14,532 nucleotides of DNA from positions 1 through 14,532 of the forward strand of contig JAICXF010000046.1 of NCBI GenBank assembly GCA_025981625.1, written 5' to 3'. Origin of the DNA: Sphingomonas sp. GTDB taxonomy: Bacteria > Pseudomonadota > Alphaproteobacteria > Sphingomonadales > Sphingomonadaceae. Position 1 is the stretch's first letter. Every line of letters begins with the position of its first letter. Of this stretch, positions 7,399 through 13,629 are shown one piece after another. Both the position numbers and the translations under genes were made by a program. Below the pieces are notes generated by a model. The model was given only the letters and a program-made list of their open reading frames with translations, made no database searches and was not told the origin of the DNA.

Positions 7399-8012
7399 GC
7401 GTGAGCCGCTCCGCCGCTCCGTTGCTGTTGGTGCTCGCGCTTGCCGGATGCGGGAAGGGCGCCCAGCAGAATGCGTCCGCGCCCCAATCTCGACAGGTCG
7501 CCTCGACAGCCAACGGCGAGGGCGGCGTGACTCCGATGGCGCAGCGGGTTGCCGTGCTGGGTATTCTCAACAAGCGCAACGGGATCGTCCAGAATATCGC
7601 TCTCCATCCCGGCCAGTCGGCGCGCTGGAAGGACGTTATCGTTCGCCTTCGCGCGTGCGAGGCGAGCGCGCCGTGGGAAGAGGAGAAGCTGACCGGCGCA
7701 TTCGTCCAGGTCGACGTGCAGCAGGCCGACAAGAGCTGGCATCGGGTCTTTTCGGGCTGGCTCTACAAGGAATCGCCGTCGCTGAACGTCGTCGAGCATC
7801 CGGTCTATGATGTGTGGCCCAAGAGCTGCGCAATGACATATCCCTCCGGGCCGCCGGCACCGGCCGCACCGGCAAGCTCGAGCAATCTGTCGAGCGCGGC
7901 AAAATCGGGCGAGGCCTCCGCGGCTCGTGGCGGTGCTTCGACCGGTGCTCCCGTGGCTGGCACGCCCACCGCGACGCCGCCCCCGAGCGCCGCCGACAAC
8001 AACGCCACGTAG
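7383..8012 (+). CDS. DUF2155-domain lipoprotein
   Basis: The 209-residue product begins with a signal sequence ending in the lipobox LAGC (Cys23). The DUF2155 domain spans about residues 52-149: [16 protein letters not shown] (Cys92), [37 protein letters not shown] and a terminal KSC (Cys149). The paired cysteines could form a disulfide in the periplasm (inference). No function is known. After Cys149 comes a 60-residue Ala/Pro/Ser/Gly tail with no family similarity that I recognise, lying antisense within aat. GTG 7383 (GGGGA 9 nt upstream, 16-nt overlap with NDUFA12) or GTG 7401 (2 nt after the NDUFA12 stop) may be the start; both leave the lipoprotein signal intact. Its steady company with NDUFA12 hints at a role near complex I, unproven. 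Confidence 0.87.
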   Translation: MDSRISVSRSAAPLLLVLALAGCGKGAQQNASAPQSRQVASTANGEGGVTPMAQRVAVLGILNKRNGIVQNIALHPGQSARWKDVIVRLRACEASAPWEEEKLTGAFVQVDVQQADKSWHRVFSGWLYKESPSLNVVEHPVYDVWPKSCAMTYPSGPPAPAAPASSSNLSSAAKSGEASAARGGASTGAPVAGTPTATPPPSAADNNAT

Positions 8013-8560
8013 GTCTCGCGGGGAACGCTTACGGCGCCGAGCGACGCCAGATGCTCCGTCATGAACTGGCAGTCGAGCAACGAGAAATCGCCGACCTTCA
8101 GCCGCGCGACCAGCCAGGCGAGCGCCACTTTCGAAGCGTCCGTCACTCGGCTGAACATGCTTTCACCGAAAAAGGCGCGGCCGAGCTTGACCCCATAAAG
8201 CCCGCCCACGAGCTTCTCGTCCCGCCAGACCTCGACGGAATGCGCATGCCCCGAGGCATGGAGCGTCAGCATCGCGCTTTCGAGTTCGGCGTTGATCCAG
8301 GTTTCGTCGCGATCAGCGCATGCGCTGATGACGGCCGGAAAATCCCGATCGTGAGTCACCGTGAAGCGACCGGAGCGAAGGGTCCGGCGAAGCGAATGCG
8401 AAAGGTGAAAGCCGTCCAGCGGGAGGATCGCCCGGTTGCGCGGCTCGACCCAGAACAGCTCCGCGGCATCGCGGCTGTCGGCCATCGGGAAGATCCCCGT
8501 GGCGTAACCCTGCAGCAACAGGCGCGGGTCGAGGCGACTCATTTCCTCATATTCCGTCAT
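7805..8560 (-). CDS. aat: Leucyl/phenylalanyl-tRNA--protein transferase
   Basis: The 251-residue cytoplasmic enzyme transfers Leu or Phe from tRNA to N-terminal Arg/Lys of proteins, marking them for ClpS/ClpAP degradation in the N-end rule pathway. Family motifs: [15 protein letters not shown] (residues 14-28), [13 protein letters not shown] (36-48), [10 protein letters not shown] (69-78), [11 protein letters not shown] (127-137) and [16 protein letters not shown] (161-176). The usual domain ends near residue 190. Here about 60 more residues follow, Ala/Gly/Pro-rich and closing in IAQLLGHTS, a type of ending I associate with sphingomonad Aat proteins from memory. This extension is exactly the part that overlaps the convergent DUF2155 gene. 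ATG 8560 and ATG 8542 are both possible starts; neither has a well-spaced ribosome site (GAGG is only 2 nt from 8542). arsC lies 67 nt upstream on the same strand. Confidence 0.94.
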   Translation of the reverse strand: MTEYEEMSRLDPRLLLQGYATGIFPMADSRDAAELFWVEPRNRAILPLDGFHLSHSLRRTLRSGRFTVTHDRDFPAVISACADRDETWINAELESAMLTLHASGHAHSVEVWRDEKLVGGLYGVKLGRAFFGESMFSRVTDASKVALAWLVARLKVGDFSLLDCQFMTEHLASLGAVSVPRETYVALLSAALGGGVAVGVPATGAPVEAPPRAAEASPDFAALDRLLELAGAAGAGGPEGYVIAQLLGHTS

Positions 8561-8627
8561 GCCCGCGAAAGCGCGAACCCAGTCTTTCTATTCTAGCCGG
8601 GCCCTCGCTGCCCAGGAATAACGAACC

Positions 8628-8975
8628 TCACAATATCTCCCGGACCTTCTCCTGCGGACGGCAGAGACGGACGCCGTTCGGAGTCTCGACGATCGGCCGC
8701 TCGATCAGGATCGGGTGCTTGACCATGGCGTCGAGCACGTCGTCGTCGCTGACATCCGGCCGATTGAGGCCGAGCTCCGTCGCGAGCGGCTCCTTTGAGC
8801 GCAATCCCTCGCGCGGCCTGATCCCGGCGCGGTGATAGAGGCGCGCAAGCTCGTCGCGGCTCGGCGGGTTCTTGAGGTATTCGTGGATCCAGACGTCGCA
8901 CCCGGACTCGCGAAGGATGTCGAGCGTCTTGCGGGACGTTCCGCACATCGGATTGTGAAAAATCGTTGCTTTCAT
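8628..8975 (-). CDS. arsC: ArsC-family arsenate reductase (glutaredoxin-coupled type)
   Basis: The 115-residue cytoplasmic protein has the thioredoxin-like ArsC fold. The catalytic motif NPMCGTSRKT places Cys11 where plasmid R773 ArsC has Cys12. The three arginines of the R773 active site are matched by Arg59 (GLRSKEP), Arg93 (IERPIV) and Arg106 (RLCRPQEKV). This favours true reduction of arsenate to arsenite with glutathione and glutaredoxin over the Spx/YffB paralogues, which lack some of these residues. No arsR, arsB, acr3 or arsH neighbours it, so it is an orphan and its physiological role is open. The ATG at 8975 has GAGGA 11 nt upstream; the frame is open to 9179 but the extra part has no similarity. 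It may be co-transcribed with aat. Confidence 0.92.
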   Translation of the reverse strand: MKATIFHNPMCGTSRKTLDILRESGCDVWIHEYLKNPPSRDELARLYHRAGIRPREGLRSKEPLATELGLNRPDVSDDDVLDAMVKHPILIERPIVETPNGVRLCRPQEKVREIL

Positions 8976-9173
8976 CTTGAGCCAGTTCCTCACTTCTTTC
9001 AGTCGCTTGAACAAAGATTTAACAGCGGGTGCAAGGCTTTGCATGACACTATTGTCGCGCTTGCGGAACGATGCCGCCTTATCGTCGTTCCTGCGCCTGT
9101 AACATGCACCGTCGCCGGCGGCAGTGGTGCCGTGCGCATGTTTGCAACGGTCATCAGAACGGGAGAAAGAGCG
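8976..9173. promoter_or_regulatory. Divergent intergenic region between arsC and the glycine-zipper gene
   Basis: This 198-bp spacer must contain promoters for both directions, but I could not place a convincing -35/-10 pair. It holds one small inverted repeat, TGCAA-GGCT-TTGCA (9030-9043), that might be an operator, and a Shine-Dalgarno GGGAG at 9161-9165, 8 nt before the plus-strand ATG. The base composition is lower in GC than in the flanking genes. Confidence 0.4.
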
Positions 9174-9764
9174 ATGCAAAAATCAATTCTAGCACTCACC
9201 CTTGGAAGCACGGCCATGCTCGGGGCGTGCGCGACCAATCCTGCGGTCCCCCGCGACGCGGCGATCGGTGCTGTCGGCGGCGCCGCAGTGGGCGCGGTCG
9301 TTCCGGGTGTGAGCGTGATCGAGGGCGCCGCCGTCGGTGCGGCGATCGGCGGTCTTGCAGGCGCTGTATGGGCCGACAACAACAATGACGGCTATGTCGA
9401 CGGCTATATGTACAACGGCCAATATTATCCCGGCACGCCTTCCGGTTACGATCCGGGCACCCACAGCGTTCTCGCCAGCGCGGCCACGGGCGCCGTCGGC
9501 GGCGCTGCGCTCGGGGCGGCTGCCGGCGCGGTCCTCCCGGGCGTCAGCGTGCTCCAGGGTGCGGTGATCGGCGCTGCCGTCGGCGGCCTTGCCGGCGCCG
9601 TATGGGCCGACCGCAACAATGACGGACAGGTAGACGGCTACGTGTACAACGGGCAATATTATGCCGGTGCGCCCGCCGGTTATACCGGCACTGCTGCCGC
9701 TCCGATGCCCGCTCCGGCTCCGATGCCAATGCCGGCTCCGAGCCGCGGTGGCGAGCGCGGCTAA
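9174..9764 (+). CDS. Duplicated glycine-zipper lipoprotein with D-x-N-x-D-G loops
   Basis: The 196-residue envelope protein begins with a signal peptide ending in the lipobox LGAC (Cys19). Two homologous units follow (about residues 32-92 and 106-170). Each has a glycine-zipper membrane hairpin (GAVGGAAVGAVVPGVSV, then GAAIGGLAGAVWAD), then an acidic loop, D68-N-N-N-D72-G-Y-V-D76 or D146-R-N-N-D150-G-Q-V-D154, then GYxYNGQYY. The loop resembles the calcium loop of EF-hands and dockerins. The tail is Pro/Met/Ala-rich (PMPAPAPMPMPAP). Glycine-zipper lipoproteins of the 2TM type are common outer-membrane-associated proteins of unknown role. GGGAG lies 8 nt before the ATG. A strong terminator starts 69 nt after the stop codon, inside the next gene's signal-peptide region. 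Calcium binding is inference. Confidence 0.87.
   Translation: MQKSILALTLGSTAMLGACATNPAVPRDAAIGAVGGAAVGAVVPGVSVIEGAAVGAAIGGLAGAVWADNNNDGYVDGYMYNGQYYPGTPSGYDPGTHSVLASAATGAVGGAALGAAAGAVLPGVSVLQGAVIGAAVGGLAGAVWADRNNDGQVDGYVYNGQYYAGAPAGYTGTAAAPMPAPAPMPMPAPSRGGERG
9267..9683 (+). repeat. Internal tandem duplication in the glycine-zipper gene
   Basis: Units at 9267-9449 and 9489-9683 encode about 61 and 65 residues that align almost throughout. The second has four extra residues in the first helix (AAAG), so the GAVGG starts are 74 residues apart but the GAVWAD ends 78 (234 bp) apart. Several stretches remain nearly identical as DNA, for example around ATGGGCCGAC at 9368 and 9602. Confidence 0.85.
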
Positions 9765-9775
9765 TCCGGACCCCG

Positions 9776-9792
9776 TCAAAGAGGGTCTTTGA
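9776..9792 (+). promoter_or_regulatory. Hairpin over a possible start site of the L,D-transpeptidase gene
   Basis: TCAAAGA (9776-9782), loop GGG, TCTTTGA (9786-9792) form a perfect 7-bp stem. It takes in the GAGGG that would serve as ribosome site for the ATG at 9792, and also the A of that ATG. This argues for GTG 9816 as the working start or for structure-controlled use of 9792. Confidence 0.45.
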
Positions 9793-9815
9793 TGGGAAGT
9801 TTGATTGGAGAACGC

Positions 9816-11171
9816 GTGAAGAGTTTGCGTTTCAAGTGCACCGGCCCGCGGCCGGTGCACTTTTTTGGGCTGACGGGAACCGCCGCGGCAGCGCTGCTGG
9901 CTGTGGCAATCCCCATCACTCCGGCCGTCGCGCAGCCCGCGGCAGTGGCCAAGCCCGCCGTGCGCAGTCAGACGGTCGCCGACTTCTACCGCGGCAGGAA
10001 CAATTATCCGCTGTGGCTGACACCGGCCGCCGGGGATTCGGCGCAGCAGCTCGTTACGCTTCTCGCAAATGCCAACTTCGACGGGCTCGATCCCACGCGC
10101 TACAACGTTCCGGCCATTCAGCAGGCGCTCGATCTCGCTCGGGACGGCAAGCGCAAGCATGTCGAAGCCGCCGACCAGCTGCTGTCGAATGCTTTCGTCA
10201 CCTACGTTCAGGATCTTCGACAGGACCCGGGCGTCGGAATTAGCTACGTCGACGCGAGTTTGAAGCCGACGCCGCCGACCCCTCTTGCGGCGCTGCTGAC
10301 GGCTGCCGCGGCGCCGTCGCTCAGCGACTATGTTCATTCGCTCGGCTGGATGAATCCGATCTACGCGCAACTCCGCGATGCGCTCGCGACCCACGCTTAT
10401 TCGACCGACAGCCAGCGCGAAGCGCTCGAGCTCAACCTCAAGCGCGCGCGCGTACTGCCGGCCGGCAAGCAGCGCTACGTGCTGGTGAACGCCGCGCAGC
10501 AGCGGCTGTACATGTACGAAGGCGGAAAGGCCGTCGATTCGATGGTGGTGGTCGTCGGCAAGCCGAAATGGCCGACGCCGATGATGACCGCGTACATCCG
10601 CTATGCGGCGCTCAATCCCTATTGGTACGTTCCGTCCGACCTCGCCGGCGAGGACGTCGGCCAGTATGTGGTCAAATATGGCCTCTCCTATCTCGATCGG
10701 ATGGGATATGAGGTCGTCGACGACTGGACGCCCAATCCGAAAATCATCGATCCGAAGACCATCGACTGGAAGGGTGTCGTCGCCGGCAAGGTCAACGTCC
10801 TCATTCGTCAAAAGCCCGGTCCGCAGAACTTCATGGGCCGGATGAAGTTCATGTTTCCCAACGAGTTCGGCGTCTATCTGCATGACAACCCGCGCCGCGA
10901 GCTGTTCCTGAAGTCGACGCGCTACTTCAGCGGCGGTTGCGTCCGGCTGGAGGATGCCGCGCGCCTTGGGCGGTGGCTGTTCGGGCACGATCTCGACTGG
11001 CAGTCGGCGGGAACCGAGCAGCCGGTGCCGCTCGCTACTCCGGTGCCGGTCTACATCACCTATCTGACGGCGATGCCCGACGGCGGCACGATCGCTTATT
11101 ACGACGACGTCTATGGGCGGGATGCGGCGAAGCTCGCGGCGGCTCCGGTCAAGTCGGGCGTGAGCCGCTAA
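9816..11171 (+). CDS. Secreted L,D-transpeptidase (YcbB/LdtD-like, YkuD catalytic domain)
   Basis: The 451-residue periplasmic enzyme would make 3-3 cross-links in peptidoglycan or attach lipoproteins to it. A basic, unusual n-region (KSLRFKCTGPRP), a hydrophobic core (AAAALLAVAIPI) and a cleavage site after AVA (residue 39) form the signal peptide. Residues about 50-210 are the LdtD-type scaffold (FYRGRNNYPLWLTP, FDGLDPTRYNVP). The YkuD domain (about 220-385) carries YLHDNP with His356 and SGGCVRLED with catalytic Cys375. GTG 9816 has GGAG 5 nt upstream. ATG 9792 is the alternative; its ribosome site lies in a hairpin. A strong intrinsic terminator covers codons 7-17, so expression probably depends on coupled translation. 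Its stop codon interlocks with that of the convergent tonB-like gene. Confidence 0.93.
   Translation: MKSLRFKCTGPRPVHFFGLTGTAAAALLAVAIPITPAVAQPAAVAKPAVRSQTVADFYRGRNNYPLWLTPAAGDSAQQLVTLLANANFDGLDPTRYNVPAIQQALDLARDGKRKHVEAADQLLSNAFVTYVQDLRQDPGVGISYVDASLKPTPPTPLAALLTAAAAPSLSDYVHSLGWMNPIYAQLRDALATHAYSTDSQREALELNLKRARVLPAGKQRYVLVNAAQQRLYMYEGGKAVDSMVVVVGKPKWPTPMMTAYIRYAALNPYWYVPSDLAGEDVGQYVVKYGLSYLDRMGYEVVDDWTPNPKIIDPKTIDWKGVVAGKVNVLIRQKPGPQNFMGRMKFMFPNEFGVYLHDNPRRELFLKSTRYFSGGCVRLEDAARLGRWLFGHDLDWQSAGTEQPVPLATPVPVYITYLTAMPDGGTIAYYDDVYGRDAAKLAAAPVKSGVSR
9834..9866 (+). terminator. Strong intrinsic terminator inside the L,D-transpeptidase coding start
   Basis: AAGTGCACCGGCC (9834-9846) and GGCCGGTGCACTT (9850-9862) are perfect 13-base arms around a 3-nt CGC loop, and the Ts run on from 9861 to 9866. 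This is a textbook rho-independent terminator on the plus strand; the minus strand lacks a long T-run. It is suitably placed to end the glycine-zipper transcript, yet it lies within the signal-peptide codons of the L,D-transpeptidase gene, where it encodes KCTGPRPVHFF. Confidence 0.88.
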
Positions 11172-11872
11172 CCGCGCCACCAGTTCGGGAAGAAGGTGAC
11201 GTCCTGCCCCACCGGGCGGCCATTCGGGTCGCGCGCCGGATCGAACCGGATGTAGCGCAACGTCAGCTCGCACATCAGCCCGTCGATGGACGGGTCGCCG
11301 CTTGAGCGGGCGACGCGGCAGTTCGAGACACTGCCGTCCGGATTGACCCGGATCGTCACGCCGACCCTGCCGCTGGGGAGCCCGGTGCGGGCAAGCGCCC
11401 TATATTCGCTGTCCGGGATTTTGCTGATCCGCCGCGCCGGGGTGAAGCGGGAGAAGTCTCCGCCGCCACCGGGCGCGTTTCCCGCTCCGCCGGCACCCGT
11501 TCCATTGCCCGCCCCGGCAGCGCCCGACGTCGTTGCGCTCGCTGAGCCGGGAACCTTCGCGGCGGGGAGCGGCGAGGGTGCGGGGATGCGGGGCTGCGGC
11601 GCAACCACGGGGGAAGGCTCGGCTTTCTTCGCCGGTGCGCCTTGAGGTTTCTTCATCGCCTGTGGTTTCGGCGCGGGCTTCCGCGGCGGCTGGACCGGCG
11701 GGGGCGGGGGTTGGCTAAGGCTGATGGTGGTCAATGCCTCGACGGCGTGCCGAACGTTCGCGACGTGGAGTCCGGAAAGGATCAGAAACGCCAGCGCCAC
11801 ATGGACCAGGATAACCGCGGCGATGGCTTTCGCCCGGTCCGGAGCATCAGCGCCTCCGCGATAGCTCGACAC
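11168..11872 (-). CDS. TonB-family energy transducer
   Basis: The 234-residue protein has the TonB layout: a short cytoplasmic start, one membrane anchor (about residues 16-36), a Pro/Lys-rich periplasmic spacer (PPPPPVQPPRKPAPKP, then a Gly/Ala-rich stretch to 138) and the C-terminal TonB domain (about 147-230; SEYRALARTG, GRVGVTIRVNPDGSV, RYIRFDPARDPNGRPV). Such proteins link the proton-motive force, through ExbB-ExbD, to outer-membrane receptors. His24 of the anchor matches the key His20 of E. coli TonB, but the partner serine four residues earlier is Val here. No exbB or exbD is adjacent. I chose GTG 11872 because GGAGGA lies 10 nt upstream; GTG 11908 is possible. It lies downstream of the MFS gene on the same strand, and its stop interlocks with that of the L,D-transpeptidase. 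Confidence 0.88.
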   Translation of the reverse strand: MSSYRGGADAPDRAKAIAAVILVHVALAFLILSGLHVANVRHAVEALTTISLSQPPPPPVQPPRKPAPKPQAMKKPQGAPAKKAEPSPVVAPQPRIPAPSPLPAAKVPGSASATTSGAAGAGNGTGAGGAGNAPGGGGDFSRFTPARRISKIPDSEYRALARTGLPSGRVGVTIRVNPDGSVSNCRVARSSGDPSIDGLMCELTLRYIRFDPARDPNGRPVGQDVTFFPNWWRG

Positions 11873-11928
11873 GCGTTCAATGTCCTCCGCCCGACGAACG
11901 CCTGGCACGAATCGAAGTTTGCAGCGGC

Positions 11929-13164
11929 CTAGCCGGACCCGGCTCTCGCTTCAGCAAGGAAGTCCGCTTCTTTGCGCTCCGGCCCGAGAGCCGTCCAGAT
12001 CGCGATGACGACAGCCATGATCCCGCAGACCAGCGCGAGCGCCAGCGCGTAATTGTCGCCATGCCTTTCGGCGATGGTTGCCTGGATCGGCCCGTTTTTC
12101 GACGCGATCAGATTGCCGAGCTGATAGGCGAAACCGGGAAACAGGCTGCGGGCGAGCGGGGGCGACAATTCGTTGAGGTGCACCGGCACGATCCCCCACG
12201 CACCCTGAACCGCGACCTGAACCAGGAATGCGCCGATAGCCAGCAGCAGCGGCGTCGTGGAGAAGGCCCAGAGCGGAATGATCGGCAGCGCAAGCAGGCT
12301 CGCGATGATGATCGCGCGCTTGCGCCCGATCCGCTCGGACCAGATACCGAACCCGATCCCGCCCACCATCGCGCCAACGTTCATGATCGCGGTCAGCGTG
12401 CCCGTCGTGTGCGTGTCGTAATGGTGCTGCTTTTGCAGGAACGTCGGATAGAGGTCCTGCGTGCCGTGGCTGAAGAAGTTGAAGGCGGTCATCAGCACGA
12501 CGAGGTACAGCGCGATTTTCCAGTAACGCAGCAGCTCGGTGACCGGGTTGACTTGCGTCTTGCCGCGCCGCGCCTCGAACACCGGGCTTTCGTGGACGTG
12601 CATCCGGATCAAAAGGACGAGCAGTGCAGGGGCGACCCCGACCATGAACATGCCGCGCCAGCCGATCCGATCGAACAGCAGGAAATAGACCAGGCTGGCA
12701 ATGAAATAGCCCGACGGGTAGCCGCTCTGGAGCAGGCCCGAGACCGGTCCGCGAAGCCGCGCGGGGATGCTCTCCATGACCAGGCTCGCGCCAAGCCCCC
12801 ATTCGCCGCCCATGCCGATGCCGAACAGGAACCGCAGGACGAGCAGACTGGTAAGCGTCGGCGCGAAGCCGGAGGCGAGCTCGAAGATCGAGAACAGGAC
12901 GATGTCGGCCATCAACACCGGCCGGCGCCCGAACCGTTCGGCCAGCCAGCCGAACACGAAGGCACCGATTGGCCGTGCCGCCAACGTCAGGAACGTCGCT
13001 TCGGTCACCGCCTTTACGTCGGTCCCGAATTCCCTCGCGATGGCCGTGAACATGAAGGTCATCAGGAAATAATCGAACGCATCGAGCGTCCAGCCGAGAT
13101 AGCTCGCCCAGATCGCGCTGCGCTGGGATCCATCGAGCGATTTCAGATCGGCGATCAGGCTCAT
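11929..13164 (-). CDS. MFS transporter of the sialate:H+ symporter / Jen1-like monocarboxylate group
   Basis: The 411-residue inner-membrane protein has 12 predicted helices. The first carries GWTLDAFDYFL. The MFS loop signature appears twice (GWLAERFGRRP at 72-82 and IWSERIGRKRA). Helix 7 holds NFFSHGTQDLYPT (residues 229-241), which fits the N-x-x-S/T-H-x-S/T-Q-D-x-x-x-T motif described for the yeast lactate/pyruvate permease Jen1, in the same MFS branch. The motif argues for proton symport of a short monocarboxylate such as lactate or pyruvate, though sialic or aromatic acids remain possible. ATG 13164 has GGAG 6 nt upstream. The tonB-like gene follows within about 56 nt, so co-transcription is likely. 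The 144-bp spacer to the divergent small gene should hold its promoter, which I could not place. Confidence 0.9.
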   Translation of the reverse strand: MSLIADLKSLDGSQRSAIWASYLGWTLDAFDYFLMTFMFTAIAREFGTDVKAVTEATFLTLAARPIGAFVFGWLAERFGRRPVLMADIVLFSIFELASGFAPTLTSLLVLRFLFGIGMGGEWGLGASLVMESIPARLRGPVSGLLQSGYPSGYFIASLVYFLLFDRIGWRGMFMVGVAPALLVLLIRMHVHESPVFEARRGKTQVNPVTELLRYWKIALYLVVLMTAFNFFSHGTQDLYPTFLQKQHHYDTHTTGTLTAIMNVGAMVGGIGFGIWSERIGRKRAIIIASLLALPIIPLWAFSTTPLLLAIGAFLVQVAVQGAWGIVPVHLNELSPPLARSLFPGFAYQLGNLIASKNGPIQATIAERHGDNYALALALVCGIMAVVIAIWTALGPERKEADFLAEARAGSG

Positions 13165-13308
13165 TCGACGCTCCTCGACGGCACTTCGCTCCTCTGCCCA
13201 CCGGTCGAGCCATCGGCAAGCGCCTTCGGACCGCCGTTACTGAATGGAAGTTCATGGAACAGGTCGTTTCGGGGTCGCGTTCCTGAGGCAACAGTGAAGG
13301 AGAGTGAG

Positions 13309-13560
13309 ATGAAAGGCTTCATCGCGATTACCGCAGCTTCGATCTTCGCGGTCGCGGCGGCGTCGCCGGCGGATGCCCGCCAGGGCTGCGGCCCGGGGTT
13401 CCACCGGACGCCTTACGGGCGCTGCGTGCCCAATCGCGGACCGCGCGAGCAGGTGTGGGTCGTCGGCCGCTACTATCCTGGCCACGGCTACTGGTACCAG
13501 AACCGCTGGTGGCACCATCGTTATCGTGATCGCGATCACAACGATTGGCGCTATCGCTGA
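13309..13560 (+). CDS. Small exported two-cysteine protein
   Basis: The 83-residue product has a signal peptide (MKGFIAITAASIFAVAAASP, cleavage after ADA at about residue 23). A mature part of about 60 residues follows. It opens with GCGPGFHRTPYGRCVPN, where Cys27 and Cys39 probably form a disulfide, and ends in a stretch rich in Tyr, Trp, His and Arg (WYQNRWWHHRYRDRD). The GCGxGxHRxxxGRCxP pattern occurs in many small exported alphaproteobacterial proteins of unknown role. GAAGGAG lies 8 nt before the ATG. It is divergent from the MFS gene and convergent with the next gene, with a strong hairpin between them. No function can be named. Confidence 0.8.
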   Translation: MKGFIAITAASIFAVAAASPADARQGCGPGFHRTPYGRCVPNRGPREQVWVVGRYYPGHGYWYQNRWWHHRYRDRDHNDWRYR

Positions 13561-13595
13561 GCGCTTAGAACCGGCGAGTCCAGCTAATCGGGGCT

Positions 13596-13626
13596 GCACC
13601 GCTCGTCCTACAAGGGCGAGCGGTGC
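13596..13626. terminator. Hairpin between convergent genes, probable bidirectional terminator
   Basis: GCACCGCTCGTCC (13596-13608) pairs with GGGCGAGCGGTGC (13614-13626) over 13 bp with one G-U pair and a 5-nt loop (TACAA). It lies 36 nt past the stop of the small exported gene and 4 nt past the stop of the minus-strand gene, where a terminator is expected. Neither side has a T-run, so it may act as an RNA 3'-end barrier or a factor-assisted terminator. Confidence 0.65.
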
Positions 13627-13629
13627 GCT

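Noticed and set aside
8590..8622. Weak GGGC/GCCC hairpin between aat and arsC
   Set aside because: Only about four base pairs and no T-run; not enough to call a terminator.
8593..8946. Minus-strand Arg-rich frame overlapping arsC
   Set aside because: It is the alternative frame of arsC, which has its catalytic residues and ribosome site in the other frame.
9189..11273. Open frame of 694 codons on the minus strand, antisense to the glycine-zipper and L,D-transpeptidase genes
   Set aside because: The translation is Arg/His/Asp/Gly-rich with no recognisable domain. The opposite strand has two certain genes with motifs. Long antisense frames are common in GC-rich DNA.
12061..13560. Open frame of 499 codons on the plus strand running into the small exported protein
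   Set aside because: The first 1.2 kb is antisense to the MFS transporter and very rich in Arg/Glu/Gln without any domain. Only the last 84 codons, with their own Shine-Dalgarno site and signal peptide, are a gene.
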